Shown in pieces: positions 20,620-32,400 of a DNA stretch of 64,000 nt. Below the pieces are notes generated by a model that was not told where the DNA came from, did not search any database, and saw nothing but the letters and a program-made list of their open reading frames with translations. Position 1 is the first letter of the stretch, and the number at the start of each line of letters is the position of its first letter. Source of the DNA: Ariolimax columbianus. Its lineage: Eukaryota > Mollusca > Gastropoda > Stylommatophora > Arionidae. The stretch is taken from assembly GCA_036924085.1 (NCBI GenBank), contig JAVGWX010000004.1, positions 11,721,916 through 11,785,915 on the forward strand. The letters run 5' to 3'. The position numbers and the translations under genes are program-made.

Positions 20620-21130
20620 GACGTTGTACAGGCTGTTCGGAAAAAACATATGATCTTTCCGTCTCCATCCATACCGCTGGTAGTTCTCAAATATTGTAAC
20701 TGATCATGACATTCATATCTAAAGTTGTTCATCATCATCATTTTTATGTCACTCCAGATGGCGGAGTATACGTCCAACTTGGCATTTGGTTTACTATTAT
20801 CAGCTTTTAGGGAATCCTGAATACATTTGTTTGCAGAGCCGGTTAAATTGCAAGCTTCAGGCAAAACTCTCACTAGTCGCCTGTCACTACATACCGGAAA
20901 TTGAACACAAACCTAATGATGTTTAACCTGGGAATAACTTGGCTGTCGAGGCGAGTCTGTTGAGATAAGATCACCAGCACGAACAAATTTCGCAATCCAG
21001 GATTTGTCTTAATAGCTCGCAGCGACCGTTCAATAATGAGACATTCTCTACTACCAATGTTTTGTTTTAATTAGACAGTTCGAATTCCCTTGTCGATTTG
21101 AGTTGACTGTTGAATGCAAACCGACGCGGA
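20620..21130 (+). repeat. Dispersed repeat, copy A (~500 bp)
   Basis: The segment shares ordered blocks with 58,595-59,110 in the same orientation: ttcatatctaaa then catcatcatcat (20,713/58,668), gcatttggttta versus gtatttggtttt, agggaatcctgaa versus agggaatcatgaa, gaggcgagtctgttgag (20,949/58,914), tgaccgttcaat-like, and tttattagacagtt (21,068/59,070). Divergence with small indels suggests two independent, old insertions of one mobile element. No coding motif was recognised, so the class is unknown. Confidence 0.75.
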
Positions 21131-21254
21131 AGACCATGGCGAGACATTGCCGCGTAGATGGGGGCTGTCCAATGGAGGGTTGAAGCCACGTTGCGTGCTC
21201 GACCGATCCACCACCTAGTCTGAGCTCATCCAAATCCCTCTACGTTCTCACTGA

Positions 21255-21470
21255 TCCAGCTATTGGTCAGAAATCAGAGTAGCATGTGATCTGAGCTTAT
21301 TTCGAAACATTACAACCTGTGATTTATTCATGAGGGGTATCCAGTGAGAGTTTTCGTGTGGCAGAGCGACTGGAACCCAAGTCTCTCCCTGCAAAACTGA
21401 CAGTGTGATTAACCTAGTCGCTTCACGCTCTAATCTATCCATATGCATCTGTGCTGCAGTTGTAAAATAA
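21255..21470 (-). pseudogene. Possible non-LTR retrotransposon fragment
   Basis: On the minus strand, TTAAQMHMDRLEREATRLIT followed by WVPVALPHENSHWIPL resembles the segment after the LINE palm domain, where 'L....RRATR.I' is common. The match is short and partial, so this is a weak call. The frame ends with SDQ and a stop. Confidence 0.3.
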
Positions 21471-21832
21471 ACAAAACTGAAGAAGAGAATGAATCATCCC
21501 CACCTTATAAATTCGGAGACTTCTTACAATGCAGCACCCAACACTTCACCCTGAACAACAGTTCCTGAATTTGTATGTATATAAAAATCATGACGTTTTT
21601 AACAATGTTCACTCATGGAATTTTGTAGGATATAATATTGCTAAAATACCCAAGTGAAATTGCTGGTTTGTAATTGATAATTTATGTTCATCCGACCGTT
21701 TGTTACCAGAGCCTGAAAAGGAAAAAAAATAGTAACACAGCAACATACCAGCAATTAAAGAAAGGTTGGGCATAGACATCTTCTACATGATTGATTCGAA
21801 ACTATCATTCCCCTATGCTTTTCATGAGGGTT

Positions 21833-21962
21833 TAATGAGTGACCTTGCAGAGACTGGGAAACAGATTCGCCGAGAGGTGCAAGCAGTTTGGTCTCACCAC
21901 AAGTCTGGAAAAGACAACGGTCTGCGCACAAGGCATTAACACTACGCCATCATTAACGATTG
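21833..21962 (+). pseudogene. Non-LTR retrotransposon reverse transcriptase, palm fragment
   Basis: The frame VTLQRLGNRFAERCKQFGLT then TSLEKTTVCAQGINTTPSLT matches the block just after the catalytic YADD box in RTE-like LINE reverse transcriptases ('LQ.L...F...C..FGLTISL.KT.VM.Q......S..I'). A stop lies directly upstream in this frame. A decayed YAFHEG at about 21,816 in another frame could be the ruined YADD box. The fragment runs without a gap into the 54-bp tandem array, which replaces the rest of the coding sequence. Confidence 0.75.
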
Positions 21963-22530
21963 GCGCCACGTGCATGGTCTATAGAGACGGAGCTGGACAA
22001 AACTTACAGGGCGCCACGCGCATGGTCTATAGAGACTGAGACGGAGCTGGTCAAAACTTACAGGGCGCCACTCGCATGGTCTATAGAGACGGAGCTGGTC
22101 AAAACTTACAGGGCGCTACTCGCATGGTCAATAGAGACTGAGACGGAGCTGGACAAAACTTACAGGGCGCCACTCGCATGGTCAATAGAGACTGAGACGG
22201 AGCTGGACAAAACTTACAGAGCGCCACTCGCATGGTCTATAGAGACTGAGACGGAGCTGGACAAAACTTACAGGGCGCCACTCGCATGGTCTACAGACAC
22301 TGAGACGGAGCTGGACAAAACTTACAGGGCGCCACTCGCATGGTCTACAGACACTGAGACGGAGCTGGACAAAACTTACAGGGCACCACTCGCATGGTCT
22401 ACAGACACTGAGACGGAGCAAGACAAAACTTACAGAGCACCACTCGCATGGTCTATAGAGACTGAGACGGAGCTGGACAAAACTTACAGGGCGCCACTCG
22501 CATGGTCTACAGACACTGAGACGCCTTTGA
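21963..22530 (+). repeat. Tandem repeat, 54-bp unit (with 48-bp variants), ~11 copies
   Basis: Units contain gcgccactcgcatggtctat, then agagactgagacggagctgg and acaaaacttacagg. Early copies lack six bases (ctgaga) and are 48 bp long. Both lengths are multiples of three, so one frame stays open for 193 codons with a RAPLAWSIETETELDKTY period. The array grows directly out of the reverse transcriptase fragment. The open frame may be passive, because both unit lengths keep phase and the minus strand is also open. Confidence 0.93.
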
Positions 22531-22736
22531 TGAGTGTGTGACCGATGAGAATAAAGTCTGTCACACAGAGAGCATGTTGTAGGAAGTAACTAAGTGTGGT
22601 CTACTCCTCTAGGGTATATTATTCTCTTACTTATATACTTGTGCACACACCATCAGCAATTTACACAGTTCAGAATCATTCCTAATTTACAGTAGCGTTC
22701 TGGATTTGAAAAGAAGGTATATGCAAAATGTCTTAT

Positions 22737-23548
22737 GCGAAGCGCGTTCAAATGAAACCGGACCCAGTTCATTTATTACAAACATATGAAAGTTACATCA
22801 TCTGGTGGACCATAATTAAATATAGCAATTATTATGAAACACACGTGCCACAGGGTTAGTTAGAAGCGGTCGATATAGGCATTCAGACACTCATCCCACT
22901 GTTTAGGTAGAAGGCGGACGCCGTCCGAAAAAAATTACTTTTGTTGCTCTTTGAACCATTTGGTCACGGAGGCCATGACGTCTGCATCGGAGCCGAATCT
23001 TTGTCCCTTCAAAATTATTTTAATGGTCCGAACAAATGAAGGTCACAAGGGGACATATCGGGGCTATAGGGTGGGTGTGACAGTACTTCCCACCTTTTCT
23101 AACGCTAACGCTTTCTAAACAATGTTCGCGACATGTGAACGCGCATTATCATGCAACAGAATCACACCACGCGAAAGCATACCGGTTTGTTTATTCTTTA
23201 TTGCTGTGTGCAGCTTGTCTAGTGTGTCATTGTAGCGGATGGCATTGACGTTCAAGCCCGACTCTTTAAAGTCTACCAACAAAAGTCCCTCGTGGTTAAA
23301 AAACGCGGTCAGCATAACCTGACCAGCGGAAATGTGTAACTTGAATTTTTTTGGTTTCGGTGATCCGGGATGTTTCTCTTGCATATTAGCAGTTTTCCTG
23401 CTCGACTCAAAGTGAGTCAGAGGCTAATGAAACTTTGCAAAGTTGATGGTTGATGATGTGCTGTTTACACCAGAAGTCATGTCATCATGCGCATTGTACG
23501 TATGTTCACTTGTTGCAGTTCGGTCCGTTTTCATTTGAATACGCCTCC
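22737..23548 (-). mobile_element. Mariner-like element, internally deleted, minus strand
   Basis: The ends are cgcgttcaaatgaaaccgga (from 22,744) and tttcatttgaatacgcctcc (23,529-23,548). They form a short terminal inverted repeat with TA next to each end, as expected for mariners. The 5' end (right side) shares over 100 bases with both arms of the 17,884-19,230 element. Length is 812 bp against about 1.3 kb for a complete mariner, because the sequence encoding both HTH domains and the first catalytic Asp is deleted. The remaining coding part is described separately. Confidence 0.85.
22835..23387 (-). pseudogene. Mariner-like transposase, catalytic-domain remnant
   Basis: On the minus strand the frame starts near MQEKHPGSPKPKKFK and continues QVMLTAFFNHEGLLLVDF, then GVILLHDNARSHVANIV and a stop near 23,115. 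LLHDNARSH carries the second catalytic Asp of the mariner DD34D triad. After a frameshift, HPPYSPDMSPCDLHLFGPLK carries the third Asp region. A run with several stops follows, containing CLNAYIDRF-like sequence to about 22,870. The first Asp and the DNA-binding half are missing. It is unmistakably SETMAR/Hsmar1-like in family but cannot make an active enzyme. Confidence 0.88.
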
Positions 23549-23567
23549 TATATAATGATTATCATCA

Positions 23568-23852
23568 TCAAGTGTCAATCCCTTCCACGAGCATCTGTTC
23601 TTTCAGCGATTGAAATATTCCACCAGCCTCCGTTTTCCCATTCAGTTTGTACTTCCATCCCACATCATTTCTCTCTTTCTTCTTTTGCCTCTCCTCCTTT
23701 ACATCTTTTCTGATGTCACTCGATGTTCCAGTCCCTCGTTCCTGAGTGTAATATGTTATCTTTGGATTGTTAACTGCCCGAAGTATAAGAAGCATTCTAC
23801 TCAGGAACCACATTGCTTCTGCTGCTTGTGGTATCTCTCTATGCGTATTCAC
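23568..23852 (-). pseudogene. Possible LINE reverse transcriptase C-terminal remnant
   Basis: A 94-codon minus frame reads EAMWFLSRMLLILRAVNNPK, later KYKLNGKTEAGGIFQSLKEQ. This resembles the 'EMWFLRRML.I.W......V' and 'TGK..GKR.RGR' blocks of some LINE reverse transcriptases. The middle is decayed. No ATG-start or flanking domain supports an independent gene. Confidence 0.4.
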
Positions 23853-23970
23853 AGTACAGGGCTTACATCCGCAGTACAGGGCTCACATCCATAGTACAGG
23901 ACTCACATCAACAGTGCAGGGCTCACATCCATAGTACAGGGCTCACATCTATAGTACAGGGCTCACATCC
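23851..23970 (+). repeat. Minisatellite, 20-bp unit, left half
   Basis: Six units of cagggctcacatccatagta with single changes (ggcttac, ggactcac, caacagtg). The array is interrupted at 23,971 by a retrotransposon 3' end and resumes at 24,328. Confidence 0.93.
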
Positions 23971-24327
23971 AAATGGGAAACTGAACATACCGGCTACACC
24001 AAAAACGATGCCTATTACCAGTTGAACAGAAGAGAGCAGGTCGTTGTCTTCAGACTTCGCACTGGCCACAATAGACTGAGGTACCACCTATTCAACAAAT
24101 TAAAGATAGGTGGTACCGACGAATGCCCGTGTGGTACCGAGAAAATCACCGCTGAGCATCTGCTGCAGAACTGCCCGACATACGAGGATCAGAGAGAGCA
24201 GATGTGGCCATCACCAGTGGAACCACAAGAGAAGCTCTATGGCAGTGTCGACAGCCTCAAGATGACCGCCGCTTTTTTCGAAAAAATAATGGTTACTGTC
24301 TGACTGCGTACGAAGAAGAAGAAGAAG
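23971..24327 (+). pseudogene. 5'-truncated non-LTR retrotransposon 3' end (RNase H C-terminal region)
   Basis: The frame is open from the first base: KWETEHTGYTKNDAYYQ, then VVVFRLRTGHNRLRYHLF, then CPCGTEKITAEHLLQNCP, ending KIMVTV and a stop at 24,301-24,303 (110 codons). 'FRLRTGH.RL..HL' and 'CPCG....T.EHLL..CP' are well-known signatures after the RNase H domain in a widespread animal LINE group. After the stop the sequence ends in gaagaagaagaagaag, a triplet tail typical for this group's 3' end. No stop or frameshift breaks the 110 codons, so the insertion is relatively young. It sits inside the 20-bp minisatellite. Confidence 0.88.
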
Positions 24328-24440
24328 ACATCTATAGTACAGGACTCACATCTATAGTATAGGGCTGACATCTATAGTATAGGGCTGACATCTATAGTAC
24401 AGGACTCACGTCCATGGTGCAGGGATCACATCCATAGTAT
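24328..24440 (+). repeat. Minisatellite, 20-bp unit, right half
   Basis: Continuation of the array interrupted at 23,971: acatctatagtacaggactc units with more substitutions (gggctgac, ggactcac, gtgcaggg). Six units. Confidence 0.92.
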
Positions 24441-24457
24441 AAGTGATATATACATAA

Positions 24458-24661
24458 AAAAGGAAACATTATTTGGAATGGGGGTCAGAAGAAGAAGGTC
24501 AATATGAAGGAAAAGATGAAGAAGAAAATGATGACGAAAAAGAAGAATCTATTTATAACCCAGAATTGGCGGATTGGAAACTTAATGTCAAAAACAAAGT
24601 AGTCGAGCTGCACGATTCCTTAATCAAACATATGGCTGGTGTTCGAGATAAATATCTTTGA
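24458..24661 (+). CDS. Weak exon-like open frame with an acidic stretch, unknown product
   Basis: After a stop at 24,455 the frame is open for about 67 codons with no ATG near its start: HYLEWGSEEEGQYEGKDEEE, then an acidic run, then ELADWKLNVKNKVVELHDSL and KHMAGVRDKYL with a stop. The second half reads like an amphipathic helix. I recognise no family. It could be a gene fragment or exon, or part of a mobile element. The GAA-rich composition of the first half reduces confidence. Confidence 0.2.
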   Translation, partial: KRKHYLEWGSEEEGQYEGKDEEENDDEKEESIYNPELADWKLNVKNKVVELHDSLIKHMAGVRDKYL

Positions 24662-25721
24662 AGAGGCATCCATTAAGACACGGGTCAGGTCAAGTAGGAT
24701 ACATATGCAACACTGGCAATGAAAAGCAAACTTTTGCAGTGATGAATTGTGGGACCGTGTTGACAAGCTAAACACACGCTAAGCTTGTGGCTTCAGCACT
24801 TGTGTTTTGCTTAACTGATTACATTTGGGGATTGATAAACGTAGAATGATCCGTATTGATATTTCGTTGCAAAATATCCCCCCCCCCCCGCCCCCCCCTA
24901 GATTACAGATAAGAAGAATACATCGATTTATCGTGGTGCAATGCGTGAGATCCCTGACCAACAGCAACATGAAGTAGTCTTCCCAATGTTGGAGATCAAA
25001 TGAGACGAAATTAAACGGAGAGGGCTGCACCTAATCCGAAGTCCTTATCTCATTTGTCCTCTTGTAGCATTAGACGTGGAGGGAATCCGATGTTCTAAAA
25101 ACTAATTGATCGAGTCTGTCTGGCAATATATCTCTGTAACTTATTTATCATTCACCATTATACCTGTTTGTCTGGTCATGTTGGCAGATAGACATTGTGT
25201 ATGTGTCAGGAAGAAGGTGAGTCACACATCGCAACCTGATGACAACCATACAATGGAAGTGAAGACACTCAGTCTACTAACTCAACCACAACCGCTGTTG
25301 TAGTTGGTGTTGTTGGTATTCAATGCTACTCGCGCTGGGATCTTCATTCTTGACGCTGTTTTTAGTGTGTAGTACAGTTGCTCGTCTTGTATCTCGAGAC
25401 GTACTTGAAAAGGTCGCTCCTGCCATAATGGCTGTAGTACAATGCAAAACGCCTCAGTAAGCTTACCGCAGTGTGGATCACTATCTCGTTGACCAGACTG
25501 TTGTAACACAGCCTGCTTCTATGAACACGTTGTTCACGTCAGGTAGGTCTTGGTCACGATCGTCCACTTAATCGTGACGATAGTGTTGGTTCACGAATAT
25601 AATAGTGACCCACCATGAGCATAAATGAACACAGATGAGCAGGAATAACTTGGAGCTAATGGTAATTGTTCTGGTATTTTCTCCAATAAATTATGTCGGT
25701 GTGTCACAATGATTACCTCCC
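24662..25721. other. Unassigned DNA with a poly(C) stretch
   Basis: No gene is recognised. A near-continuous C run with one G lies at 24,880-24,898. Around 25,475-25,520, atctcgttgaccagactgtt repeats the short dispersed sequence seen at 17,565-17,612. A 75-codon minus frame at 25,282-25,509 has no known motif. Confidence 0.5.
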
Positions 25722-26400
25722 CATCCCTATATCTCTGCTCCTGGCCATCCCCATCCCAAAACCTCTGCTCCTGGCCCTCCCCATACCTCTGCTCCTGGCC
25801 CTCCCCATATCTCTGCTCCTGGCCCTCCCCATATCTCTGCTCCTGGCCCTCCCCATATCTCTGCTCCTGGCCCTCCCCATCTCCATCCTCCTAACTCTGC
25901 TCCTGGCCCTCCCCATACCTCTGCTCCTATCCCTCCCCATACCTCTGCTCCTGGCCTCCCTAAACCTCTGCTCCTATCCCTTCCTATACCTCTGCTCCTG
26001 GCCTCCCCATATCTCTGCTCCTGGCCCTCCCCATCTCCATCCTCCTAACTCTGCTCCTGGCCTCCCCATACCTCTGCTCCTATCCCTCCCCATACCTCTG
26101 CTCCTGGCCTTCCCATATCTCTGCTCCTGGCCCTCCCCATCTCCATCCTCCTAACTCTGCTCCTGGCCTCCCCATACCTCTGCTCCTGGCCTCCCCATAC
26201 CTCTGCTCCTATCCCTCCCCATACCTCTGCTCCTGGCCCTCTCCATATTTCTGCTCCTGGCCCTCCCCATACCTCTGCTCCTATCCCTCCCCATATCTCT
26301 GCTCCTATCCCTCCCCATATCTCTGCTCCTGGTCCTCCCCATATCTTTGCTCCCGGCCCTCTCCATATTTCTGCTCCTGGCCCTCCCCATATCTCTGCTC
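25722..26400 (+). repeat. Satellite left edge: 24-bp subfamily
   Basis: The units read ctgctcctggccctccccat plus atct or acct, giving a 24-bp period. About every sixth unit carries an extra ctccatcctcctaact block. They differ from the main array by ctgctcc in place of ctactcc and by the lack of the second cccatcc block. Open frames on both strands (LLLALPIS on plus, MGRARSRD on minus) follow from the 24-bp period and are not genes. Confidence 0.93.
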
Positions 26401-29400
26401 CTGGCCCTTTCCTAACACTACTCCTGGCCTTCTCCTAACTCTACTCCTGGCCCTCCCCATCCCCCTAACTCTACTCCTAGCCCTCCCCATCTCAATCATC
26501 CTAACTCTACTCCTAGCCCTCCCCCTCCCCATCCTCCTAACTCTACTCCTGGCCCTCCTCATCCCTTCCTCCTAACTCTACTCCTGGCCCTCTCCTAACT
26601 CTACTCCTGGAACTCCCAATCCCCATCCTCCTAACACTACTCCTGGCCTTCTCCTAACTCTACTCATGGCCCTCCCCCTCCCCATCCTCCTAACTCTACT
26701 CCTGGCCCTCCTCATCCCCATCCTCCTAACTCTACTCATGGCCCTGCCCCTCCCCATCCTCCTAACTCTACTCCTGGCCCTCTCCCTCCCCATCCTCCTA
26801 ACTCTACTCCAGGCCTTCCTCCTCCCCATCCTCCCAACTCTACTCCTGGCCCCCCCTCCCCATCCACCTAACTCTACTCCTGCGCCCCCTCCCCATCCTC
26901 CTAACTCTACTCCTGGCTCTCCCCATCCTACTAACTCTACTCCTTGCCCCCCTCCCCATCCTCCTAACTCTACTTCTGGCTCTCCCCTCCACATCCTCCT
27001 AACTCTACTCCTGGTCCTCTCCTAACTCTACTCTTTGCCTCTCCTCCCCATCCTGCTAACTCTACTCCTGGCCCTCCCCATCCCCATCCTCCTAACTCTA
27101 CTCATGGCCCTCCCCATCCCCATCCTGCTAACTCTACTCCTGGCCCTCCTCATCCCCATCCTTCTCACTCTACTCCTGGCTCTCCCCCTCCCCATCCTCC
27201 TAAGTCTACTCCTGGCCCTCCTCCTCCCCATCCTCCTAACTCTACTCCTGGCCCTCCTCCTCCCCATCCTCCTCTCTACTCCTGGCCCTCTCCCTCCCCA
27301 TCCTCTTAACTCTACTCCTGCCCCCCCTCCTCATCCTCCTAAATCTACTCTTGGCCCTCCTCATCCTCATCCTCCCAACTCTACTCATGGCCCTGCCCCT
27401 CCCCCTCATCCTAACTCTACTCCTGGCTCTCCCCATCCCCATCCTCCTAACTCTACTCCTGGCCCTCTCCTAACTCTACTCCTTGCCTCCCCTCCCCATC
27501 CTCCTAACTCTACTCCTGGCCCTCACCCTCCTCATCCTCCTAACTCTACTCATGGCCCTCCCCATCCCCATCCTGTTAACTTTACTCCTGGCCCTCCTCA
27601 TCCCAGTCCTCCTCACTGTACTCCTGACCCTCCCCCTCCCCATCCTCCTAACTCTACTCATGGCCCTGCCCCTCCCCATCCTCCTAACTCTACTCCTGGC
27701 CCTCTCCCTCCCCATCCTCCTAACTCTACTCCAGGCCTTCCTCCTCCCCATCCTCCCAACTCTACTCCTGGCCCCCCCTCCCCATCCACCTAACTCTACT
27801 CCTGCGCCCCCTCCCCATCCTCCTAACTCTACTCCTGGCTCTCCCCATCCTACTAACTCTACTCCTTGCCCCCCTCCCCATCCTCCTAACTCTACTTCTG
27901 GCTCTCCCCTCCACATCCTCCTAACTCTACTCCTGGCCCTCTCCTAACTCTACTCTTTGCCTCTCCTCCCCATCCTGCTAACTCTACTCCTGGCCCTCCC
28001 CATCCCCATCCTCCTAACTCTACTCATGGCCCTCCCCATCCCCATCCTGCTAACTCTACTCCTGGCCCTCCTCATCCCCATCCTTCTCACTCTACTCCTG
28101 GCTCTCCCCCTCCCCATCCTCCTAAGTCTACTCCTGGCCCTCCTCCTCCCCATCCTCCTAACTCTACTCCTGGCCCTCCTCCTCCCCATCCTCCTCTCTA
28201 CTCCTGGCCCTCTCCCTCCCCATCCTCTTAACTCTACTCCTGCCCCCCCTCCTCATCCTCCTAAATCTACTCTTGGCCCTCCTCATCCTCATCCTCCCAA
28301 CTCTACTCATGGCCCTGCCCCTCCCCCTCATCCTAACTCTACTCCTGGCTCTCCCCATCCCCATCCTCCTAACTCTACTCCTGGCCCTCTCCTAACTCTA
28401 CTCCTTGCCTCCCCTCCCCATCCTCCTAACTCTACTCCTGGCCCTCCCCCTCCTCATCCTCCTAACTCTACTCATGGCCCTCCCCATCCCCATCCTGTTA
28501 ACTTTACTCCTGGCCCTCCTCATCCCAGTCCTCCTCACTGTACTCCTGGCCCTCCCCCTCCCCATCCTCCTAACTCTACTCCTGGCCCTCCCCCTCCCCA
28601 TCCTCCTAACTCTACTCCTGGCCCTCCTCATCCCTTCCTCCTAACTCTACTCCTGGCCTTCCCCTTCCCCATCCTCCTAACTCCACTCCTGGCCCTCTCC
28701 TAACTACTCCTGGCCCCCCTCCCCATCCTCCTAACTCTACTCCTGGCCCTCCTTATCCTCCTAACTCTACTCCTGGTCCACTCCTAACTACTCCTGGCCC
28801 TCCCCATCCCCATCCTCCTAACTCTACTCCTGGCCCTCTCCTAACTCTACTCCTGGTCCTCCCCCTCCTCATCCTCCTAACTCTACTCCTGGCACTCCCC
28901 ATCCCCATCCTCCTAACTCTATTCCTGGCTCTCTCCTAACTCTACTCCTGGCCCTCCCCATCCCCATCCTGCTAACTCTACTCCTGGCCCTCCTCATCCC
29001 CATCCTCCTAACTCTACTCCTAGCCCTCCCCCTCCCCATCCTCCTAACTCTACTCCTGGCTCTCCCCATCCCCATCCTCCTAACTCTACTCCTGGCTCTC
29101 TCCTAACTCTACTCCTGGCCCTCCCCATCCCTATCCTGCTATCTCTACTCCTGGCCCTCCCCATCCCCATCCTCCCAAGTCTACTCATGCCCCTGCCCCT
29201 CCCCCTCCTCCTAACTCTACTCCTGGCCCTCTCCTAACTCTACTCCTTGCCTCCCCTCCCCATCTTCCTAACTCTACTCCTGGCCCTCCCTATCCCCATC
29301 CTCCTAACTCTACTTCTGGCCCTCCCCCTCCTCATCCTCCTAACTCTACTCATGGCCCTCCCCATCCCCATCCTGCTAACATTACTCCTGGCCCTCCTCA

Positions 29401-32400
29401 TCCCCATCCTCCTAACTCTACTCCTGGCCCACCCCCTCCCCATCCTCCTAACTCTACTCCTGGCCCTCCCCCTCCCCATCCTCCTAACTCTACTCCTGGC
29501 CCTCCTCATCCCTTCCTCCTAACTCTACTCCTGACCTTCCCCTTCCCCATCCTCCTAACTCCACTCCTGGCCCTCTCCTAACTACTCCTGGCCCTCCTCC
29601 CCATCCTCCTAACTCTACTCCTGGTCCTCTCCTAACTACTTCTGGCCCCCCCCCCTCCCCATCCTCCTCTCTACTCCTAGCCCTTCCCCTCCCCATCCTC
29701 TTAACTCTACTCCTGGCCCCCCCTCCTCATCCTCCTAAATCTACTCTTGGCCCTCCTCATCCCCATCCTCCGAACTCTACTCATGGCCCTGCCCCTCCCC
29801 CTCCTCCTAACTCTACTCCTAGCTCTCCCCATCCCCATCCTCCTAACTCTACTCCTGGCCCTCTCCTAACTCTACTCCTTGCCTCCCCTCCCCATCTTCC
29901 TAACTCTACTCCTGGCCCTCCCCATCCCCATCCTCCTAACTCTACTCCTGGCCCTCCTCCTCCTCATCCTCCTAACTCTACTTCTGGCTCTCCCCATCCC
30001 CATCCTCCTAACTCTACTCCTGGCTCTCTCCTAACTCTACTCCTGGCCCTCCCCATCCCCATCCTCCTAACTCTACTCCTGGCTCTCTCCTAACTCTACT
30101 CCTGGCCCTCCCCATCCCCATCCTGCTAACTCTACTCCTGGCCCTCCTAATCCCCATCCTCCTAACTCTACTCCTGGCCTTCCCCCTCCCCATCCTCCTA
30201 ACTCTACTCCTGGCTCTCCCCATCCCCATCCTCCTAACTGTACTCCTGGCTCTCTCCTAACTCTACTCCTGGCCCTCCCCATCCCCATCCTGCTAACTCT
30301 ACTCCTGGCCCTCCCCATCCCCATCCTCATAACTCTACTCTTGGCTCTCTCCTAACTCTACTCCTGGCCCTCCCCATCCCCATCCTCCTAACTCTACTCC
30401 TGGCCCCCCTCCCCATCCTCCTAACTCTACTCCTGGCCCCCCTCCCCATCCTCCTAACTCTACTCCTGCCCCCTCCCCATCCTCCTAACTCTACTCCTGG
30501 CTCTCCCCATCCCCATCCTCCAAACTCTACTCCTTGCCCCCCCCCCCCTCCCCATCCTCCTAACTCTACTTCTGGCTCTCCCCATCCACATCCTCCTAAC
30601 TCTACTCCTGGCCCTCTCCTAACTCTACTCTTTGCCTCTCCTCCCCATCCTGCTAACTCTACTCCTGGCCCTCCCCATCCCCATCCTCCTAACTCTACTC
30701 AAGGCCCTCCCCATCCCCATCCTGCTAACTCTTCTCCTGGCACTCCTCATCCCCATCCTCCTCACTCTACTCCTGGCTCTCCCCCTCCCCATCCTCCTAA
30801 GTCTACTCCTGGCCCTCCCCCTCCCCATCCTCCTAACTCTACTCCTGGCCCTCCCCCTCCCCATCCTCCTAACTCTACTCCTGGCCCTCCCTCTCCCCAT
30901 CCTTCTAACTCTACTCCTGGCCCTCCCCCTCCAATCCTCCTAACTCTACTCTTGGCTCTCCTCCTCCCCATCCTCCTAACTCTACTCCTGGCCCTCCCCA
31001 TCCTCCTAACTCTACTCCTGGCCCTCTCCTAACCACTCCTGGCCCTCCTCCCTATCCTCCTAACTCTAATCCTGGCCCTCTCCTAACTACTCCTGGCCCC
31101 CCTCCCCATCCTCCTAACTCTACTCCTGGTACTCCCCATCCCCATCCTCCTAACTCTACTCCTGGCCCTCCTAATTCCCATCTTCCTAACTGTACTCCTG
31201 GCCCCCCCTCCCCATCCTCCTCTCTACTCCTGGCCCTCTCCCTCCCCATCCTCTTAACTCTACTCCTGCCCCCCCCTCCTCATCCTCCTAAATCTACTCT
31301 TATCCCTCCTCATCCCCATCCTCCCAACTCTACTCATGGCCCTGTCCCTCCCCCTCCTCCTAACTCTACTCCTGGCTCTCTCCATCCCCATCCTCCTAAC
31401 TCTACTCCTGGTCCTCCCCCTCCTCATCCTCCTAACTCTACTCCTGGCTCTCCCCATCCCCATCCTCCTAACTCTACTCCTGGCTCTCTCCTAACTCTAC
31501 TCTTGGCCCTCCCCATCCCCATCCTGCTAACTCTACTCCTGGCCCTCCTAATCCCTATCCTCCCAACTCTAATCCTGGCCCTCCCCCTCCCCATCCTCCT
31601 AACTCTACTCCTGGCTCTCCCCATCCCCATCCTCCTAACTGTACTCCTTACTCTCTCCTAACTCTACTCCTGGCCCTCCCCTTCCCCATCCTGCTAACTC
31701 TACTCCTGGCCCTCCCCATCCCCATCCTCATAACTCTAGTCCTGGCTCTCTCCTAACTCTACTCCTGGCCTTTCCAATCCCCATCCTCCTAACTCTACTC
31801 CTGGCCCTCCTCATCCCCATCCTCCTAACTCTACTCATGGCCCTGCCCCTCCCCATCCTCCTAACTCTACTCCTGGCCCTCCTCATCCCCATCCTCCTAA
31901 CTCTACTCATGGCCCTGCCCCTCCCCATCCTCCTAACTCTACTCCTGGCCCTCTCCCTCCCCATCCTCCTAACTCTACTCCAGGCCTTCCTCCTCCCCAT
32001 CCTCCCAACTCTACTCCTGGCCCCCCCTCCCCATCCACCTAACTCTACTCCTGCGCCCCCTCCCCATCCTCCTAACTCTACTCCTGGCACTCCCCATCCT
32101 ACTAACTCTACTCCTTGCCCCCCCTCCCCATCCTCCTAACTCTACTTCTGGCTCTCCCCTCCACATCCTCCTAACTCTACTCCTGGCCCTCTCCTAACTC
32201 TACTCTTTGCCTCTCCTCCCCATCCTGCTAACTCTACTCCTGGCCCTCCCCATCCCCATCCTCCTAACTCTACTCATGGCCCTCCCCATCCCCATCCTGC
32301 TAACTCTACTCCTGGCCCTCCTCATCCCCATCCTTCTCACTCTACTCCTGGCTCTCCCCCTCCCCATCCTCCTAAGTCTACTCCTGGCCCTCCTCCTCCC

